From: Hymenolepis diminuta
Taxonomy: Eukaryota > Platyhelminthes > Cestoda > Cyclophyllidea > Hymenolepididae
NCBI GenBank assembly: GCA_900708905.1
Contig: CAADRB010000006.1
Coordinates: forward strand, 2,385,927-2,449,926
Reading direction: 5' to 3'
Length of the DNA stretch: 64,000 bases
The position numbers and the translations under genes are program-made. The stretch's first letter is position 1; each line of letters begins with the position of its first letter. Below, one piece after another: positions 40,801 through 53,340 of the stretch. Below the pieces are notes generated by a model. That model had not been told where the DNA came from. It ran no database searches and worked only from the letters and a program-made list of their open reading frames with translations.

Positions 40801-43800
40801 GAGATAAAGCAAGGAAATGTTTAACTGCAATAAACCAAATCATAATATGAGAAAAAACAGTCTAAAGTGCTCATTTTTCTTCATCAAATTGGATATATTT
40901 TTTATTGCATTATCCTGAAGAAAATTCGCTTTATGTACTCAGCTGTGGATACTAAACATCTATTTGGTGTTTGTAATATGCATCGGCTCTCTATAAGTGG
41001 TGGGGTGGTAATGAATGTGCGTGTTTGCCTAGACAGAGATTACAAGGTCGGGGCAAAGCGGGGCAATATCAGTGACTTGCATGGCCAACTGCGCTAATTA
41101 AGTCCGGCAAACAAGAAGGGTGAGAGGATGTCTTCCCTTAACCAGATAGAACATGGGCGATGCTCTTCATTAAACACGCCAGAAGGTTTTTTGTCACCTG
41201 CAAATTCGATAGAGAATAATTTAAATAGTATGACCGTTTTCTCCACGTGTTTAATAGAATTAAATTGCAAACACGAAAATATTAGCAAACAAACTTTTAT
41301 TTTGAGAGGTCAACGAAAAATAGTGGAACTGATGAGTCCAAAAGTTAACTGAGGTTAGGATTTTAGCATCCTTTCTTCTTGACCACTTTTTGGAATTTCC
41401 CTCAGTTATTGTTTCCTAAAATAACCGTGGAAAATTGAAAACTTATTCAGATTTTCTTTCTGTTGAGCTTAGCCTTTAAATATTATAGATAAAACATGAT
41501 TAAAAATTACGAGCTATTATATTAAATTTTTGATATTTCTGAAAAATAAGAGAGAAATATGTTTTAACCGTTAATTTGGTAATACCATTAGTGGAGTCAA
41601 GCATTTGAATAGCTCTATCAAAAATAAAAAACAAGGCAATGGGACCTTCATTTTGCTTTTATGAATAATTTTTTATTTATTTTCCTCTAATATTATTTAT
41701 ATCAGTGATTTTTTACAGTTTAGACCGAATTTCAAACATCATGATATGAAAATAGAGTTAAATTATATGAAATCTAAGTTACAGCTACAGACTCATATGT
41801 TGGTTTCAAACAGGTTATTATTTATATTTCCTTAGAGTGTAGAAAGATCGTTTATTTTTAGGATCATTAAAACATGATTGCGTATATGCTTATAATCTTC
41901 CAACGCTTATTTAAATAATAAATAGGGTGAATCCAGACGATCTGATTTTGATGTGGTACTCACCGGATGTGATTTTCTCTTAATAATATATTTAATTGGG
42001 AAATGAAGCCATAATGACAAAATATTTAACTAAGCATGTGAATAAGTTACGTTGTTTAATTTATAAATGTGAAAGGGAAAAAGCTAACTGAGGTAATTTG
42101 AAAGTGGACGCGATATCACGAGCACTTAATAACTGGAAACTAGCTATTATGCGCAAGAAAATATTCGCTCTCGATCGTAAGAATCTTTTCAAACACTCTT
42201 TTGAATAAAATTATGCTGTAGATAAACAGGATAGGTAATTTTTTCAGGATGACAATTGTACATTATCATAGTTTATGACTGACAATGGTTTAACTGAAGG
42301 ATGACTTGTCAAAATAATTACTTTCATACTATGGATTAGTGATTTAATTTTTACTCTACTTTCTTATATTAAATGAAGGCACTCTTTTTCAAACCATTTT
42401 GCACGTCACATCGTTGGATGTTCCTTCTGGATTGATGGTCTTGTTTGTGCCCGATTTCATTTTGGACCTAACGGTTCTAACTTTGCTTTATTTCCTACGT
42501 AACTTGATTGGTATTTGAACATGGACTGAAAAATTACTTCTATTAATAAAGAGTACCATCATTTTCCGTAAAAAAATGCTGAAAAATAATCTGGGTAGTT
42601 GGAGCCTGTTTATAGAGCTGGAGATCAAGGGAAACTTGTTAGAACCGCATTTACAACAAAATTTCACTTTTAGTCGAATACATTTACAATATCATTGAAT
42701 GTGAAGTAGATCTCCTGCGACTGTAATATCGGCTTTAGTCTTTATTAATATAAACAGCAATACAAAATATGCAATTTTTCAAGGTGAGAAGCACCTGGAA
42801 TCAATAAAAAACGTTTTCGACGAGAAGTTAAAAGAGAAGCTGAAAGTAATGCCAGCATATCAATATACCGTACTTCAATTCGGTTTTGACCTTGGATTGA
42901 ATATTATTTGACAAATGGGTAGTTAACGTTTGAAAATTCAAATTATTGATCCCTTGCATTATGGGTCAAATTCTTGAATACAATATCCAGTGGTTATTGG
43001 CTTGTTTCTTAAAAAACATGAGGGATTGTTTTGTCACCATAATTAATTTGTTTTCCTCAACTGATTAAGGAGGAAATATGATTCTACCTAATAGTCAGCA
43101 TTCTACAGCCCTAACATTGTAGAAACGAAGTAATTGCAATTAATGAACGTTCAGTTTTATATTTCATCTAAATATGGTCGAATAATTTAACGAACACATT
43201 GATGTGGTTTGTTATGAAGTGGATATTTATGACTCAAATATTTAAATGAAATATGCATGACTTTCGAGGAACTCTAAATGGTTAATAATGCAGTGTTTTC
43301 AAATTTAGTATACTGAATAAAAACTGATCAGCTTTTTCTAAAGCAGGATGATAAATAATAAATGAGCAAGTATAAATCGGGAAATCATTTACTATCGTCA
43401 ATAGGAGTCAATTGATGCAAAAATAGGTATCAATATTATATTTAAGTAAGTTAAATTAAGAAAATGTTTTAACTTGACAAATTAAAGGAAAGAAAATTGC
43501 TAAATAAAATTACATGACCCAAGTGAATGAGCACGGAGACCAAACATAGGTAAAAGTAGTGCGTTTGGTAGTAATCGTTCTAAATTATTTAAAACTACTG
43601 ATATAAAACATTTATTTTACATGTTTTGCATTAACAAAATATGACTTGGTTAAAGGCCCCTGGATTTCGCAAATGCCATGGTGTAAATTATTTTCTTTTA
43701 TTATTACCCACATTAATATAAAAACAGGAAGGATGGGTCCTGTCACTTCAATTTTTCATGCCGTCATAAAGAAGATTTCAGGGCTTTATAATATCAATAT

Positions 43801-46800
43801 TAAACGATCTCATTGTCATGTTTAAAGGATGGCAATAAAGTGAGTTTACAAAAGCAATTTAGAACTAAGTATTAATTGAGAGAACGAAAAAGAAATATTT
43901 GGGTGATCCGATATGACTCTTTGGTCATGGTCTATATTTTGGAATAATTCATATTAACTCTCGACGAACCGATGTCCAAAAGTACCGATGGCATCACTTT
44001 AAACTCGACACTGCCTAGCGAATAAGTACTGCCATTTTATTTTCTCTAAATAATATACAGTTGTAATATTTCACGCATTTGTTTTAAATCGAATATAAAA
44101 CAGGTGATTTATATTTGAGTGGAAATTATAGAATTTACACACTTTTGCGTTTATTAAAATTAAAAATCTGAGTACCTTTCATCTTATTATGTATTAATAG
44201 TAACCATTTATTCCTTTGTGAAAAAATTAATTAATTTGTGTCTTTCAAATTTTTTTCAAATTTTTTCCACTATTTTAATAGAGACTAGATATACGTGGAT
44301 TTAAATGTTTAATGATTAAGCTTGCACCAAGTTAGTGTCGACACCAGTTGCTACTTTGTCTTAGCAGATTCCCAGACCTTCTGCCTAAATTCATGCATAT
44401 GCCTATCAGTGCTGAAGAGAAAATGATGATGAGTTTTATACTTCAAAACTTTCTTTGGAAAGATATCGAGTTGTTCCGCATCTCAAAACTCAGTTTTTCC
44501 TTTTCTCACTTGTAAATTTAGTTGATTGTAGAAATCTTTCTATCCCAAATTAAATTATCAATCATAAAAGACCAAGTTTTAGAAAAAACGTGCTTTTTCC
44601 ATTTATGGATGTAGTTTATAAATTTTGTTGCTTAATGCTTGAAAAGATATAAACACAAATTAAGTTAATAATTTCGTTTAGGGGGTTTGAAAAATAATGA
44701 CAGTTCTGATTTTTGCTAATTCAATATATTAAAATAGAGTTAGTTCCCTTTTTACCTTATGATCTCCGCTTAACTGTAACGATTGAATCTACAATTAGAA
44801 AACGTGCTCACATTAAAAATTTTTGGTACTGCATTTTTACTGTCACAGGAACAAGAAGTATCAGGATTTGTTAATTAATTTTGATTATAAATGATATTTT
44901 GCTTGTTAGCAGAAGGTAGGGGATAACAATGGAGATTTTTTTATAAGTAGGATATTCAAAATGTCCTTTTTTGTCACAAGAAAAGCCGGACGAATTTTTC
45001 TCATCGAATTTGGGATGTGATCCTCATAGAACAAATTTTTGACATCAAAGTTATAGTGGCTATAAGCAAAATAAATGTGTTTATTTGATGTTTAATTTGA
45101 GATCTGTGTTGGTCAGTTGTGAATTTCGCGCTTCTCGACGTTTTCAGTTTAGCGTTCTAAAGACACTGCATATTTATGTCGTAGTCTCTAAAGCTATGCT
45201 TCATTAAGTTGATGACCAAATTATGTCGTAGCATGAAAATTGGTGGAATTATTTTGTTTGACATTGAAAATTAAAATTATGAGACCTTAAAATGTATTAT
45301 TTTTTGAAATTTTAGTTCTTTAGCTCTTAGTAAAATACATAATGTGATAAAAGATTACTGTAATTCAAAAAAATTATTCAATTGCGTTTAATAATATGTA
45401 TGATTTATGACGTAAACCATAAGATCATATTAATAAAATCTGAACAATGTTGACATTTTACCAGTGAGATTGTATTCTTGTTGTTTTATTTAAACATTTC
45501 GTGTTAAAAGTGTAATTTATATGTTTCCCTTCAAATTTAAAATGTATGTGATCTGATTGGAAAACCCTTTTGAAATGCAAAATTTACCTGAGGCACCGCA
45601 TGATCACTCCTTGGAAATTATTATTCTGCTCAGAACATAGTCAAAAACTACTCCACTTAAGAACTCTTTTGCCTAAATTGCACCTTCACTCCTTTAGTGT
45701 TGCTTATTTTCTTTGAAAATTACATATTTTAAAAATAAAATGGTACATTTCTAATGAAGCAATATTCAATTAGTTCATATATTGAAATATAAATAACCGT
45801 ACAAAGAGTAAAACATGATGGTTTTGAAATTTTCATTTTGATAACACCTGGAGTGATTAAGTTTAAAAATTAATGCGCATTTATGTTTATGTAATCTAAG
45901 ATTCGAGGTTGTAGCAATAGCATATTTACGAGTCGTTATATGATTTTCTACTGGATACATAAAGGTACATAATGGTTAGTATTACAAAACGGTAAAAAAT
46001 TAAGGTCGTGCGATTTGAGCTTAACAAATATGCGCATAGAAGAATGTTAAAAACTCGAATGCATTGAGTTTGCATATTTGGCCCCATCGTTTGCCCACTT
46101 CACATGGTTTTATTTTAAAAGTATTGTTACAGCCGAATGGTATTAACAGATATTCACCATTTCCAAATATAAGCCCATTCAAAACATTGGCTTTACCGAC
46201 AGTTCATCACTGTCATTCTGATGACTGCTTCGCTTACCATTAAATTAGTAATTAACTGCCAGAAGTTCGTAATAATTCTACTTTCGTGAAGTAGAGTTAA
46301 AAGTAAGTGGTACAGAGCGCTTATTAGTTTGATTTATATATGCAAGCATTTTGATAACTTAGATGTGACAATAGCGTAACGTTAACTTATCTTTTAGTAT
46401 CAAATTACTTTCCTTCTAAAGCAGAGGAGTCTAGACTTGTAAAGACTCTTAATATTTTCGCGGTTGTTGAATGTAGCGATCTTAATGTTCCTTTAAAGTG
46501 TGGAAGCAAAAATTTCTTGGCACATATTAGAAAATGCGAGGAATACCTTCTTTGCAGATGCGTGAGTTGGTCTATGATCAATGGAGACAATAAATAGGTA
46601 AAATACATAATTGTATTTTCTTGTTAACGAGGTCATAATATCCTTCTAAAGAAAGACAGTTAAATGTGTCTTCTTGAAAGATTGAATTCTAAGAATTTGG
46701 AAGCTTAAGTAACCTGACTCGTAACAAATACGGAAATAAAGATGAGCTGAGACCTAACTTTAGTGTAAGTAATGAAAATCACTTAATAATAAGTCCAATT

Positions 46801-47300
46801 GTATTGAGCATATAAATCAGAAAATAGGATCCATAGCTTTCAAGTACATTGAAGAGAGAGCTCTGAGGGACTTCATGGTAACCTTTTCTGTGTATTGACA
46901 TTCTTTTCCGGCCTTGATTAATTTCCGAAGGTTATATTCATGGAAACACTTTTTCTTCATTTTGCTGTGCTGCCTTGAATTTGGAATGATTACATCCAAC
47001 AGCACAACAAATAAAAAGAATCGTCGAAGGGCCAATTTCTTTTATACACGCTTTAATTTACTTGCTAATTTTAGTACTTCTGACACAAATTCAAGGCTTG
47101 ACGCATATTTTAAAATGATTTCAACCTGAAGAGCTTTATTGAAATAGCTATTTCAGTCAAATATGGTTTATTTAAATTTAAGTTACTCTTATGATTAACT
47201 ACGTAATTACAGTATCTAAGCCCTTGAAGGATGAATCTTTATGCGTTTTCAAAATTTGTATCTTCACTAATTTCTAAGATCTATTTATCTCAGCCTCACG
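34900..47300. other. AT-rich unassigned sequence
   Basis: I found no exon, RNA gene or transposon domain I can defend. Unrecognised open frames include 37393-37641 (-), 38506-38793 (-, 95 residues), 40867-41097 and 41128-41352 (+). The stretch could be intron of a gene extending outside the window, or intergenic. Confidence 0.35.
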
Positions 47301-47356
47301 GTGGCGCTTGAAATGTTTGACTCCACTGCAACCTCAGTTTCTCCCTAGAGAACCAT

Positions 47357-47655
47357 CATGTGTCCACAAGTGGTTTATTTCATTAACCGGACTAAGCTAA
47401 TTAGGTGATCCTTGAATGGATACTGCTAGCGTTCAGTCTCCCCAATCAGCGATATCCGGGGAGATCTGTTTATACTACACCTTTCTATGAAGATATATAA
47501 AGCCTCCTTTTAGACACGCAGAGGGAGACAGACACACGCTTGACTGTTTCTACGCCTCCCTCTCATCTCTCACACCTTCTTGAATCCTCCTCCTGGTTTG
47601 TTCAATAAATTTTGCATATGCAACCCTCGAGATCTACTTTTAGAACTGTTGTTTG
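47357..47655 (+). repeat. Solo-LTR-like sequence
   Basis: It begins with TGTGTCCACAAGTGG and has a TATA-like GATATATAAAGCC at about 47490. A CT-rich leader and AATAAA at about 47605 follow in the usual U3-R-U5 order. No internal retrotransposon domain flanks it. Part of it resembles the minus-strand stretch at 28262-28500. A cellular promoter is an alternative. Confidence 0.4.
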
Positions 47656-47659
47656 CTGT

Positions 47660-49890
47660 TGCCAACTCCTAGCCCCCTTAGTTCCTACCTCAATACACTA
47701 TTACCCGTATCAAACCAAACGCCATCACTTATAACATCAGAGGCAAAGTAATAAAGCCTTTATTATTCTGCTTTAGACTTACTGTTCATAAAAAACTATC
47801 TGGCTATCTGGTATGAAGCATTAATAAATTTGAATTATTTTCTAAACGTACTTTAATAGAGCTAAAATAGAAAGTTTTAACATGCGAATGTTAAAATTCT
47901 TTACAAAAGCTCGGCTCAAATAAACTTTAGTAGGTTTTGTTATGTAAAACATCATTTTAATTTAACATGCTTGCTCTCAGCTCAAACATGGCAAACCTCT
48001 CACGGTAATTAACTTACCACTAAATTCTAAACACTGCGAACGCGAACTCACACAGGAACTTACAGAGATAAGTTATAAATACTGAACTTCTAAAATATAA
48101 AACGCGGTGTATAACGCAAGTGAGACTAAGTATTTGGATCCAAAAATCGAACAAAGTTCGACTCCGTTCTTCTTCACCACTTGCCGTAAAATTATTCCAA
48201 CTCTAGTATTTAAATGCTTCCCCGAGATTAAAAATTGGGCCACTTTAACTTGTCATGGATAATAAAACATTTTTTAGAGACTGGTTATTGCCATGTCTCA
48301 AACCAACTTGCCCGGGCCTGAAATGATTTGCAGTACCACAATATTCATCTTTTACGTGTCCTCTTTAGGTTTCTTTAGTCAAGACAATTCTCATACATGA
48401 TACTGTTACCTTAAGTGTTCAGTGACGTCAATAGATGTGGTGGTATACATCTCTCTAGGTCATGCTACGTGATTATAAATTTTATGTGATTCGTAGTTTA
48501 TAATCAAATCTACTACTCTACCAGGCAGACTTCTTTTCTCTGTCTGCTTCCTGCTGGAAGCAGACCTATATACTGCGCACAGCGGCAGGTTAGCTCGCTT
48601 TATTTTGCGCACATTCTTCCCATACCTAACAAAACTTGAGGATTTTGATAGGTAAATTTTCGGCTAACAACGAAAGTGCACGCACTCGACTTACTAATCA
48701 AATCTAAACTTGCGCTATCTAATCATAGTCCGGGTTGTCTTCCCTGTCCTACAATTCCTCTCCTCACTCCTTCCTTCTTACTTCTTCCATTTCCCGCTTA
48801 TCCAACTTCATACTTGGCCTTCTCATTTAAGAAAGACTGTCGTATCTTGTTTGTATTTTAGAAGATCATTTGTTTAGTGAGGGGATATCTAGCTCAATTT
48901 TGTCGAACTCCCAAATCAGCTTTACTATCGCTATTAGAGCTATTTTATTCACACTCTCTATGGCGCCAAGAGTAATAATAATAATGATTTAATTTATTCA
49001 TCAATCTCATGAATAGATCTTAGTAAAAGGTGAATAAATTTTGATTTCACATTAAAGCAACTTTCGTTTAAAATGCATCGCTCTAATTTGTTTAAGGCTA
49101 TCCTAAACATATTTTCATCATGTTAACATCATGGTTGTATACTCAAAACAAATTCCTCTAAAATCGAAGATTCACACTTGCTTTCTTCTTTAAGCACATG
49201 TGAATACATACTTTTGCAGATCAATGGCTGATTTTCATTGATTTTATTTTAAAACTGTTTTGGTATTGAATATTAAAAACCTTAACTTTTAAAATTTGAT
49301 TTCACGTAGTTAGATTTTTGATCTTTATATTAAAAATTAATATATTAGATTTTTCTCAAATTCTGAAACATTATTGCAAAAATATTTAAAGGCATAAACA
49401 AGACAAACAAATTTAATTACACCGCGTTTATCCTGAGATGATAATTCAGCAAAGTGCTTCTGCTGTAAGGGTGTAAAGCTTGAGCTCTACATCTAAATAA
49501 CTTTCTTGTGCCAAAAATTCTCTGCCGCTGCCCTTCTTCAGCAAGCAAGGCCAAGACTAGCTAATCTATGTCGTCATTATATTAAGAGTTTGGACATCTT
49601 ACGTAATAACATAGTCAAATATTTACAAACTCAACTTCAAGCATAAAAAGTGAGTATATGGGAATCTGTTTTAAAAGACGATAAATAGTTCTATGAGACA
49701 CGTGATGTAAGCTGAACTTCGACCAATGGAAGTTTAGAGGACAAAATTTTCTATTTGATCATTTAAAAACAAATACTTAAAATACTTTAAAAGAACATAA
49801 ATAGAGATGTAATCGTTGAAGTCTTACAACACATATGAATAATTCATTATAAAAGTGTAGAATTCAAGTAAACTTAATTTATTATATGGC
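47660..49890. other. Unassigned sequence with one strong hairpin
   Basis: No recognisable exon. A CT-rich open frame at 48676-48861 (+) has biased composition and no known domain. See the separate entry for the hairpin at 48542-48565. Confidence 0.35.
48542..48565. other. Perfect 10-bp-stem hairpin
   Basis: GTCTGCTTCC and GGAAGCAGAC pair perfectly around a TGCT loop. The stem is GC-rich compared with its surroundings. A structured RNA or transposon end is possible; no function is shown. Confidence 0.55.
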
Positions 49891-49922
49891 TTGTATTTAG
49901 ATCATTACGTGTTGAGCAAGGC

Positions 49923-50183
49923 GTGGTTGAAAATGAAGTTGATAAGCATCCCCAAAACACTAAATCCTCCTCTCTAATTGAAGCAATGGCCCGAGCAACG
50001 GAGGACATCAATAAAGGCAAATCTTGCGGTCATTCGCTTTCGCTTTTGGGCTATAGAAGCGGAAGGAGGATATACAGAGTAAAACATTGGCTAATAGATA
50101 TTATTTTTACTTGTTTTTTTTCACAGAGATTGCAAGTTTCAATCATTAACAGTTTCATTTTCTGTTTTACAAAAAGTGCGTAA
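49923..50183 (+). pseudogene. Mariner transposase C-terminal fragment
   Basis: The frame reads VVENEVDKHPQNTKSSSL then AMARATEDINKG. This is the typical mariner C-terminal block that follows the third catalytic Asp (E-x-E-V-N-K-x-P-x-N-T-K). The catalytic domain is absent and the frame changes after about residue 35, so it cannot be functional. The 23.8 kb copy aligns through KSSSL, ED/ENINK and R-Y-R-x-[KR]-H-x-LI. Confidence 0.8.
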
Positions 50184-50208
50184 GGTGTCCTCAGATGCCT
50201 TACGCACC
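50176..50208 (+). repeat. Terminal hairpin of the mariner fragment
   Basis: GTGCGTAAGG and CCTTACGCAC form a perfect 10-bp stem around a 12-nt loop. It is the counterpart of 23766-23798. Confidence 0.6.
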
Positions 50209-50753
50209 CTGAATATCTCATTTTCACTTTCGTAGCGGAATCTTGCGGTTTGATTTAAATTCAAATTCCCTGACGGATTAGTTATTTCTGTCATAAAAAC
50301 TATGAAATTCTGAAAGTTCTCTAACTTGTAAGCAATAAATTCTCTTTAAAAAATAAGCATCTATTTTTATCTGAACAAATCTGAAACAAATTATGGATTT
50401 AAAGTTAAAAATGATGAATATTTTAGAAAAATATATTTTTTAAGAAAACCATATTTTTTAATGAGCTTTTAAAATTATTCTTTGCAAGAAATAAAATTTT
50501 TTAAATATATATGTGACCATCATATTTTTTAAACACTTAGACTTTATAAACATTATTGGGGAAGTTAATATTATTCGGTGTTTCTTATATCAGAAATGTT
50601 TTTAAACGCATTAATTATTTTAAAGTATAAAGGAGGTAGAAATGTAACATGTACAATACACCCAAAGGATCGCAATAGAAACCAGTTAACTTAAAAAATT
50701 CGCTGTCATTCAGTATACCTATTCTTAAACTGACAAAACCTCACTAGATAATA
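50209..50753. other. Unassigned sequence before the inverted duplication
   Basis: AT-rich, with no recognised feature. It ends where the left duplication arm begins. Confidence 0.4.
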
Positions 50754-50824
50754 GAAATAGTGAATGATCCCAAAAAACTATATCAATACTGAATTGCAGT
50801 AATCGTGGGCTTTACTCCAAAATG
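50754..50824 (+). repeat. Short repeat A at the arm edge
   Basis: It aligns without gaps to 53133-53203 (repeat B), with 51 of the first 70 positions identical by hand count, ending in a shared GGCTTTACTCCAAAAT. The arm's left edge falls at the first base of this alignment. Confidence 0.7.
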
Positions 50825-51287
50825 GTACAGGACAAGGAATCTGGAATTAAATTTTAATCCCTTAATCGCTTGTTATATGGTAGATGAATATTTACCAAAC
50901 ACTAGATAATCTTATCGCGGCAGTGTTTTACTGCTTCAACTAATCAGCTGAACTAACATGTCTCGTGGATTTCCCTTTAAGACTCGATGTAAAGGTATCC
51001 AAATCAATTGCATAAACAAGACACTTAGTCTGATTTCTAGGTTAAAGTTGACATTTACGATAATTTGACGTCAAAATAGACTCCGTGTTGAATAACTTCA
51101 CGAGTGGAATGGAATCTCGATTAACTGTGCCGTTTGTGGATAATCTCGTCATGCCAAACGCAGACAAATGGTTAGTTTACAAAAGGTAATCATGTAATCT
51201 AAGGAATTATATTCGTGAACTACCTAAGCATGGCCGTTATGTTGCATTGAAGTGATTTTGCTACTGAGTTTACATTTTATCTTCCAG

Positions 51288-52504
51288 GTTACGGCCATTG
51301 TACGCCAAAAACCAAGGCAGGGAAGATTTTCTGTATGATTTACGCTCTTCCGGGAATTCCTCTGTGCCTCGTTATGTTCCAGAGTATTGGTGAGAGGATC
51401 AACACACTCATCACTCGAATTCTCCGTCGGTTAATAAGCCTCCTTCGATGCAAGAGTCAAACTGTCTCTCAGTCTCACTTGATTTTTGTCAGCGCTAATG
51501 TAGTGACCATTGTTGTCACTGCTGGTGCAGCCGTATTTGCTGAATATGAAAATTGGCCTTACTTGGATGCTCTCTACTACTGCTTCATCACCCTCACAAC
51601 CATTGGTTTCGGCGATATTGTGGCTCTGCAGAGAGAAGACTCTCTTGCAAAGCAGCCATACTATGTCGCCTTTAGCCTGGTCTTCATTCTTTTCGGCTTG
51701 ACTGTCGTGAGCTCAGTCATGAACCTACTTGTCTTGCGATTCCTCACTATGAACACTGACGATCAAAGACGAGATGACCTGGAAGCGGCTGCTCAAGCTC
51801 AAGAATTGAGACGTCTTCATGGTGATGTGATTCATTCCGTCATTGGCATGACAAATCATCTACCACCTAACACCCATGAGGATAAGGCTGCTAAGGTAAC
51901 TACCGACCAATTTAATGAAATACCGAAAATAAAGGAAGTAAGTAACCTGAAACAATCACCCACCAGATATCCCTACGCCGAGGACCCGGTTATGAACCAA
52001 TTCCAGCCTCTTGAGACTCAACACTCCGCAGTTATGCTCCATGTTGAAAAGTACTTCCGCTCCTTCGCCAAACTCTTCACTCATGAAACTCATCACAATT
52101 CAGATCCACCCACTGAGAACTTCATGCATAATACTGAGGGTCGAGCCACAGCCACCGCTTCCTATACTGAGTCCGAGACTTACGATGAAGAATACTCCCC
52201 ATGGATCTGTCAAAATGGAGAGAAACCAGAAACCAGAGATCACACTCAACAAGTCTTCCGCTTTAACGACTCCTGCTACAAGAGTGCGAACAAACCCAAA
52301 GAGGCTAACAAGCCACGACCGAAGGGAGAAATTGTAGTAATTCAATCCACCTACCAAAGGGATCAAGATGTGGAGGCGAAACAAGAGAAATCCAACCATT
52401 CCACTGAAAGCGCCGCCGACCCACGTGTTCCACCCACCGATGAATGTGAATCTCCACCTCGAAAGTACTTCCGATATTCCACATTTGACCGAGCTTCATG
52501 CTGA
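51288..52504 (+). CDS. TASK-like two-pore-domain K+ channel, last exon (copy 1)
   Basis: K2P channels are plasma-membrane leak K+ channels; each subunit has four helices and two pore loops. This exon starts after the acceptor TTATCTTCCAG at 51287, inside the first Gly codon of the first filter. That phase-1 intron is well conserved in K2P genes. It encodes (G)YGH, with the filter His that senses pH in TASK channels, then M2 (MIYALPGIPLCLVMFQSIGE) and M3. P2 with filter TTIGFGD follows at residues 88-94 counted from the Met at 51335, then M4 (about 108-132). The VLRFLT motif at 133-138 is a hallmark of TASK-1/TASK-3. A hydrophilic tail of about 245 residues ends in RYSTFDRASC. M1 and the first pore helix are missing and must be in an upstream exon, which I could not find at lower coordinates in the window. 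AATAAA signals lie at 53073 and 53278. An identical exon lies at 61349-62565 (-). Confidence 0.93.
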
Positions 52505-53113
52505 CCTTGTCTGTCATACATATTTTGCCATTGTTATTATTATTGTTATTATTTTACAGTATCCCAACCATTGAGTATTTTTACTCCGTGATTTTACGAA
52601 GATTATTTACCAGATATATTTTACCAACCTCCTTGTTCTTTTGCTGACGGTCCGTGTAAGATAATGATATCAGTCGTCACTTAGGCGAAATGAACTGAAA
52701 GCCAAAGGAGCTTGAGAAGGTGGTCATGCTTTCGGTAATATTATACTGTTAGCTACTACATTGATTAAGTATATTCACTTGTGGCTTTAACCATATTAAA
52801 TTACCTCTAACTTCATATCAAAAACGCTATAAATTAAATAGCGTTACAGACGTGCGAGGAGAGAGGATTGTAATCAAACCTAATTTAAGATCAGATCATT
52901 AGTGCCAGCGGACGTTTAAAGCAGTAGGTTGATTGGCAGACGTTTGAGATGATGAGTGCTCTACACGGCGCGACTAAGACATGAACAGCGAGCGGTTAGT
53001 AGAGAGGGAAGATGCTAACAGCAGCATAGTAAAATATTACATACCAACGGTAAGGACTTTAAGTGAGATAGAAATAAACAAGGTTCTGATTAAAATTGTT
53101 ATCACCTTGATAG

Positions 53114-53139
53114 CCTCCCGAAATGGCCTCCCGAAATGG
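53114..53139. repeat. Tandem 13-bp duplication
   Basis: CCTCCCGAAATGG occurs twice head to tail, right before and overlapping the start of repeat B. The mirrored copy is in the right arm. Confidence 0.8.
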
Positions 53140-53203
53140 CAACGGATCCCGAAACTCGATATCAACACGGAATTATATTGACTATAGGCTTTACTCCAAA
53201 ATT
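53133..53203 (+). repeat. Short repeat B downstream of the channel exon
   Basis: Diverged direct copy of repeat A (50754-50824), in the same orientation, about 2.38 kb away. The pair brackets the channel exon. Confidence 0.7.
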
Positions 53204-53340
53204 ATGCAAAGCACATTCTCACAAATGTGCAAATTTTATAAATCATTAACAATAGATTGTTCATTTAATCTTTTTCCAATAAAAGTCCATACTTTTAAGC
53301 TTTGGATTCGCCTTGAATCTCCTTTAACGCGTTCTGAGGC

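Larger units (their letters stand above)
49890..50208 (+). mobile_element. 3' fragment of a mariner-type transposon
   Basis: This is a 5'-truncated relative of the element at 23766-24835, on the other strand. It keeps only the C-terminal transposase part and the terminal hairpin. Nucleotide similarity to the first copy runs through the transposase end, the short 3' spacer and the hairpin, and stops just past CACC. Confidence 0.75.
50754..53340 (+). repeat. Left arm of a 2,587-bp inverted duplication
   Basis: It is the reverse complement of 60513-63099 (positions in the two arms sum to 113853 throughout, so there is no gap). Every frame compared across the channel exon translates identically in both arms. 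Mismatches I found are only within about 12 bases of the two ends. The arm holds about 530 bp of intron, the last exon of a K2P channel gene, and about 840 bp downstream. Confidence 0.95.

Noticed and set aside
46914..47129. 71-residue plus-strand frame with a hydrophobic N-terminus and basic sites, considered as a neuropeptide precursor.
   Set aside because: No amidation glycine after an RF-type motif and no repeated peptide; another frame overlaps it on the other strand.
51510..52574. Several open frames of 63-108 residues on both strands across the channel exon.
   Set aside because: They are shadows of the K2P frame and recur in mirror image in the other arm only because the DNA is duplicated.
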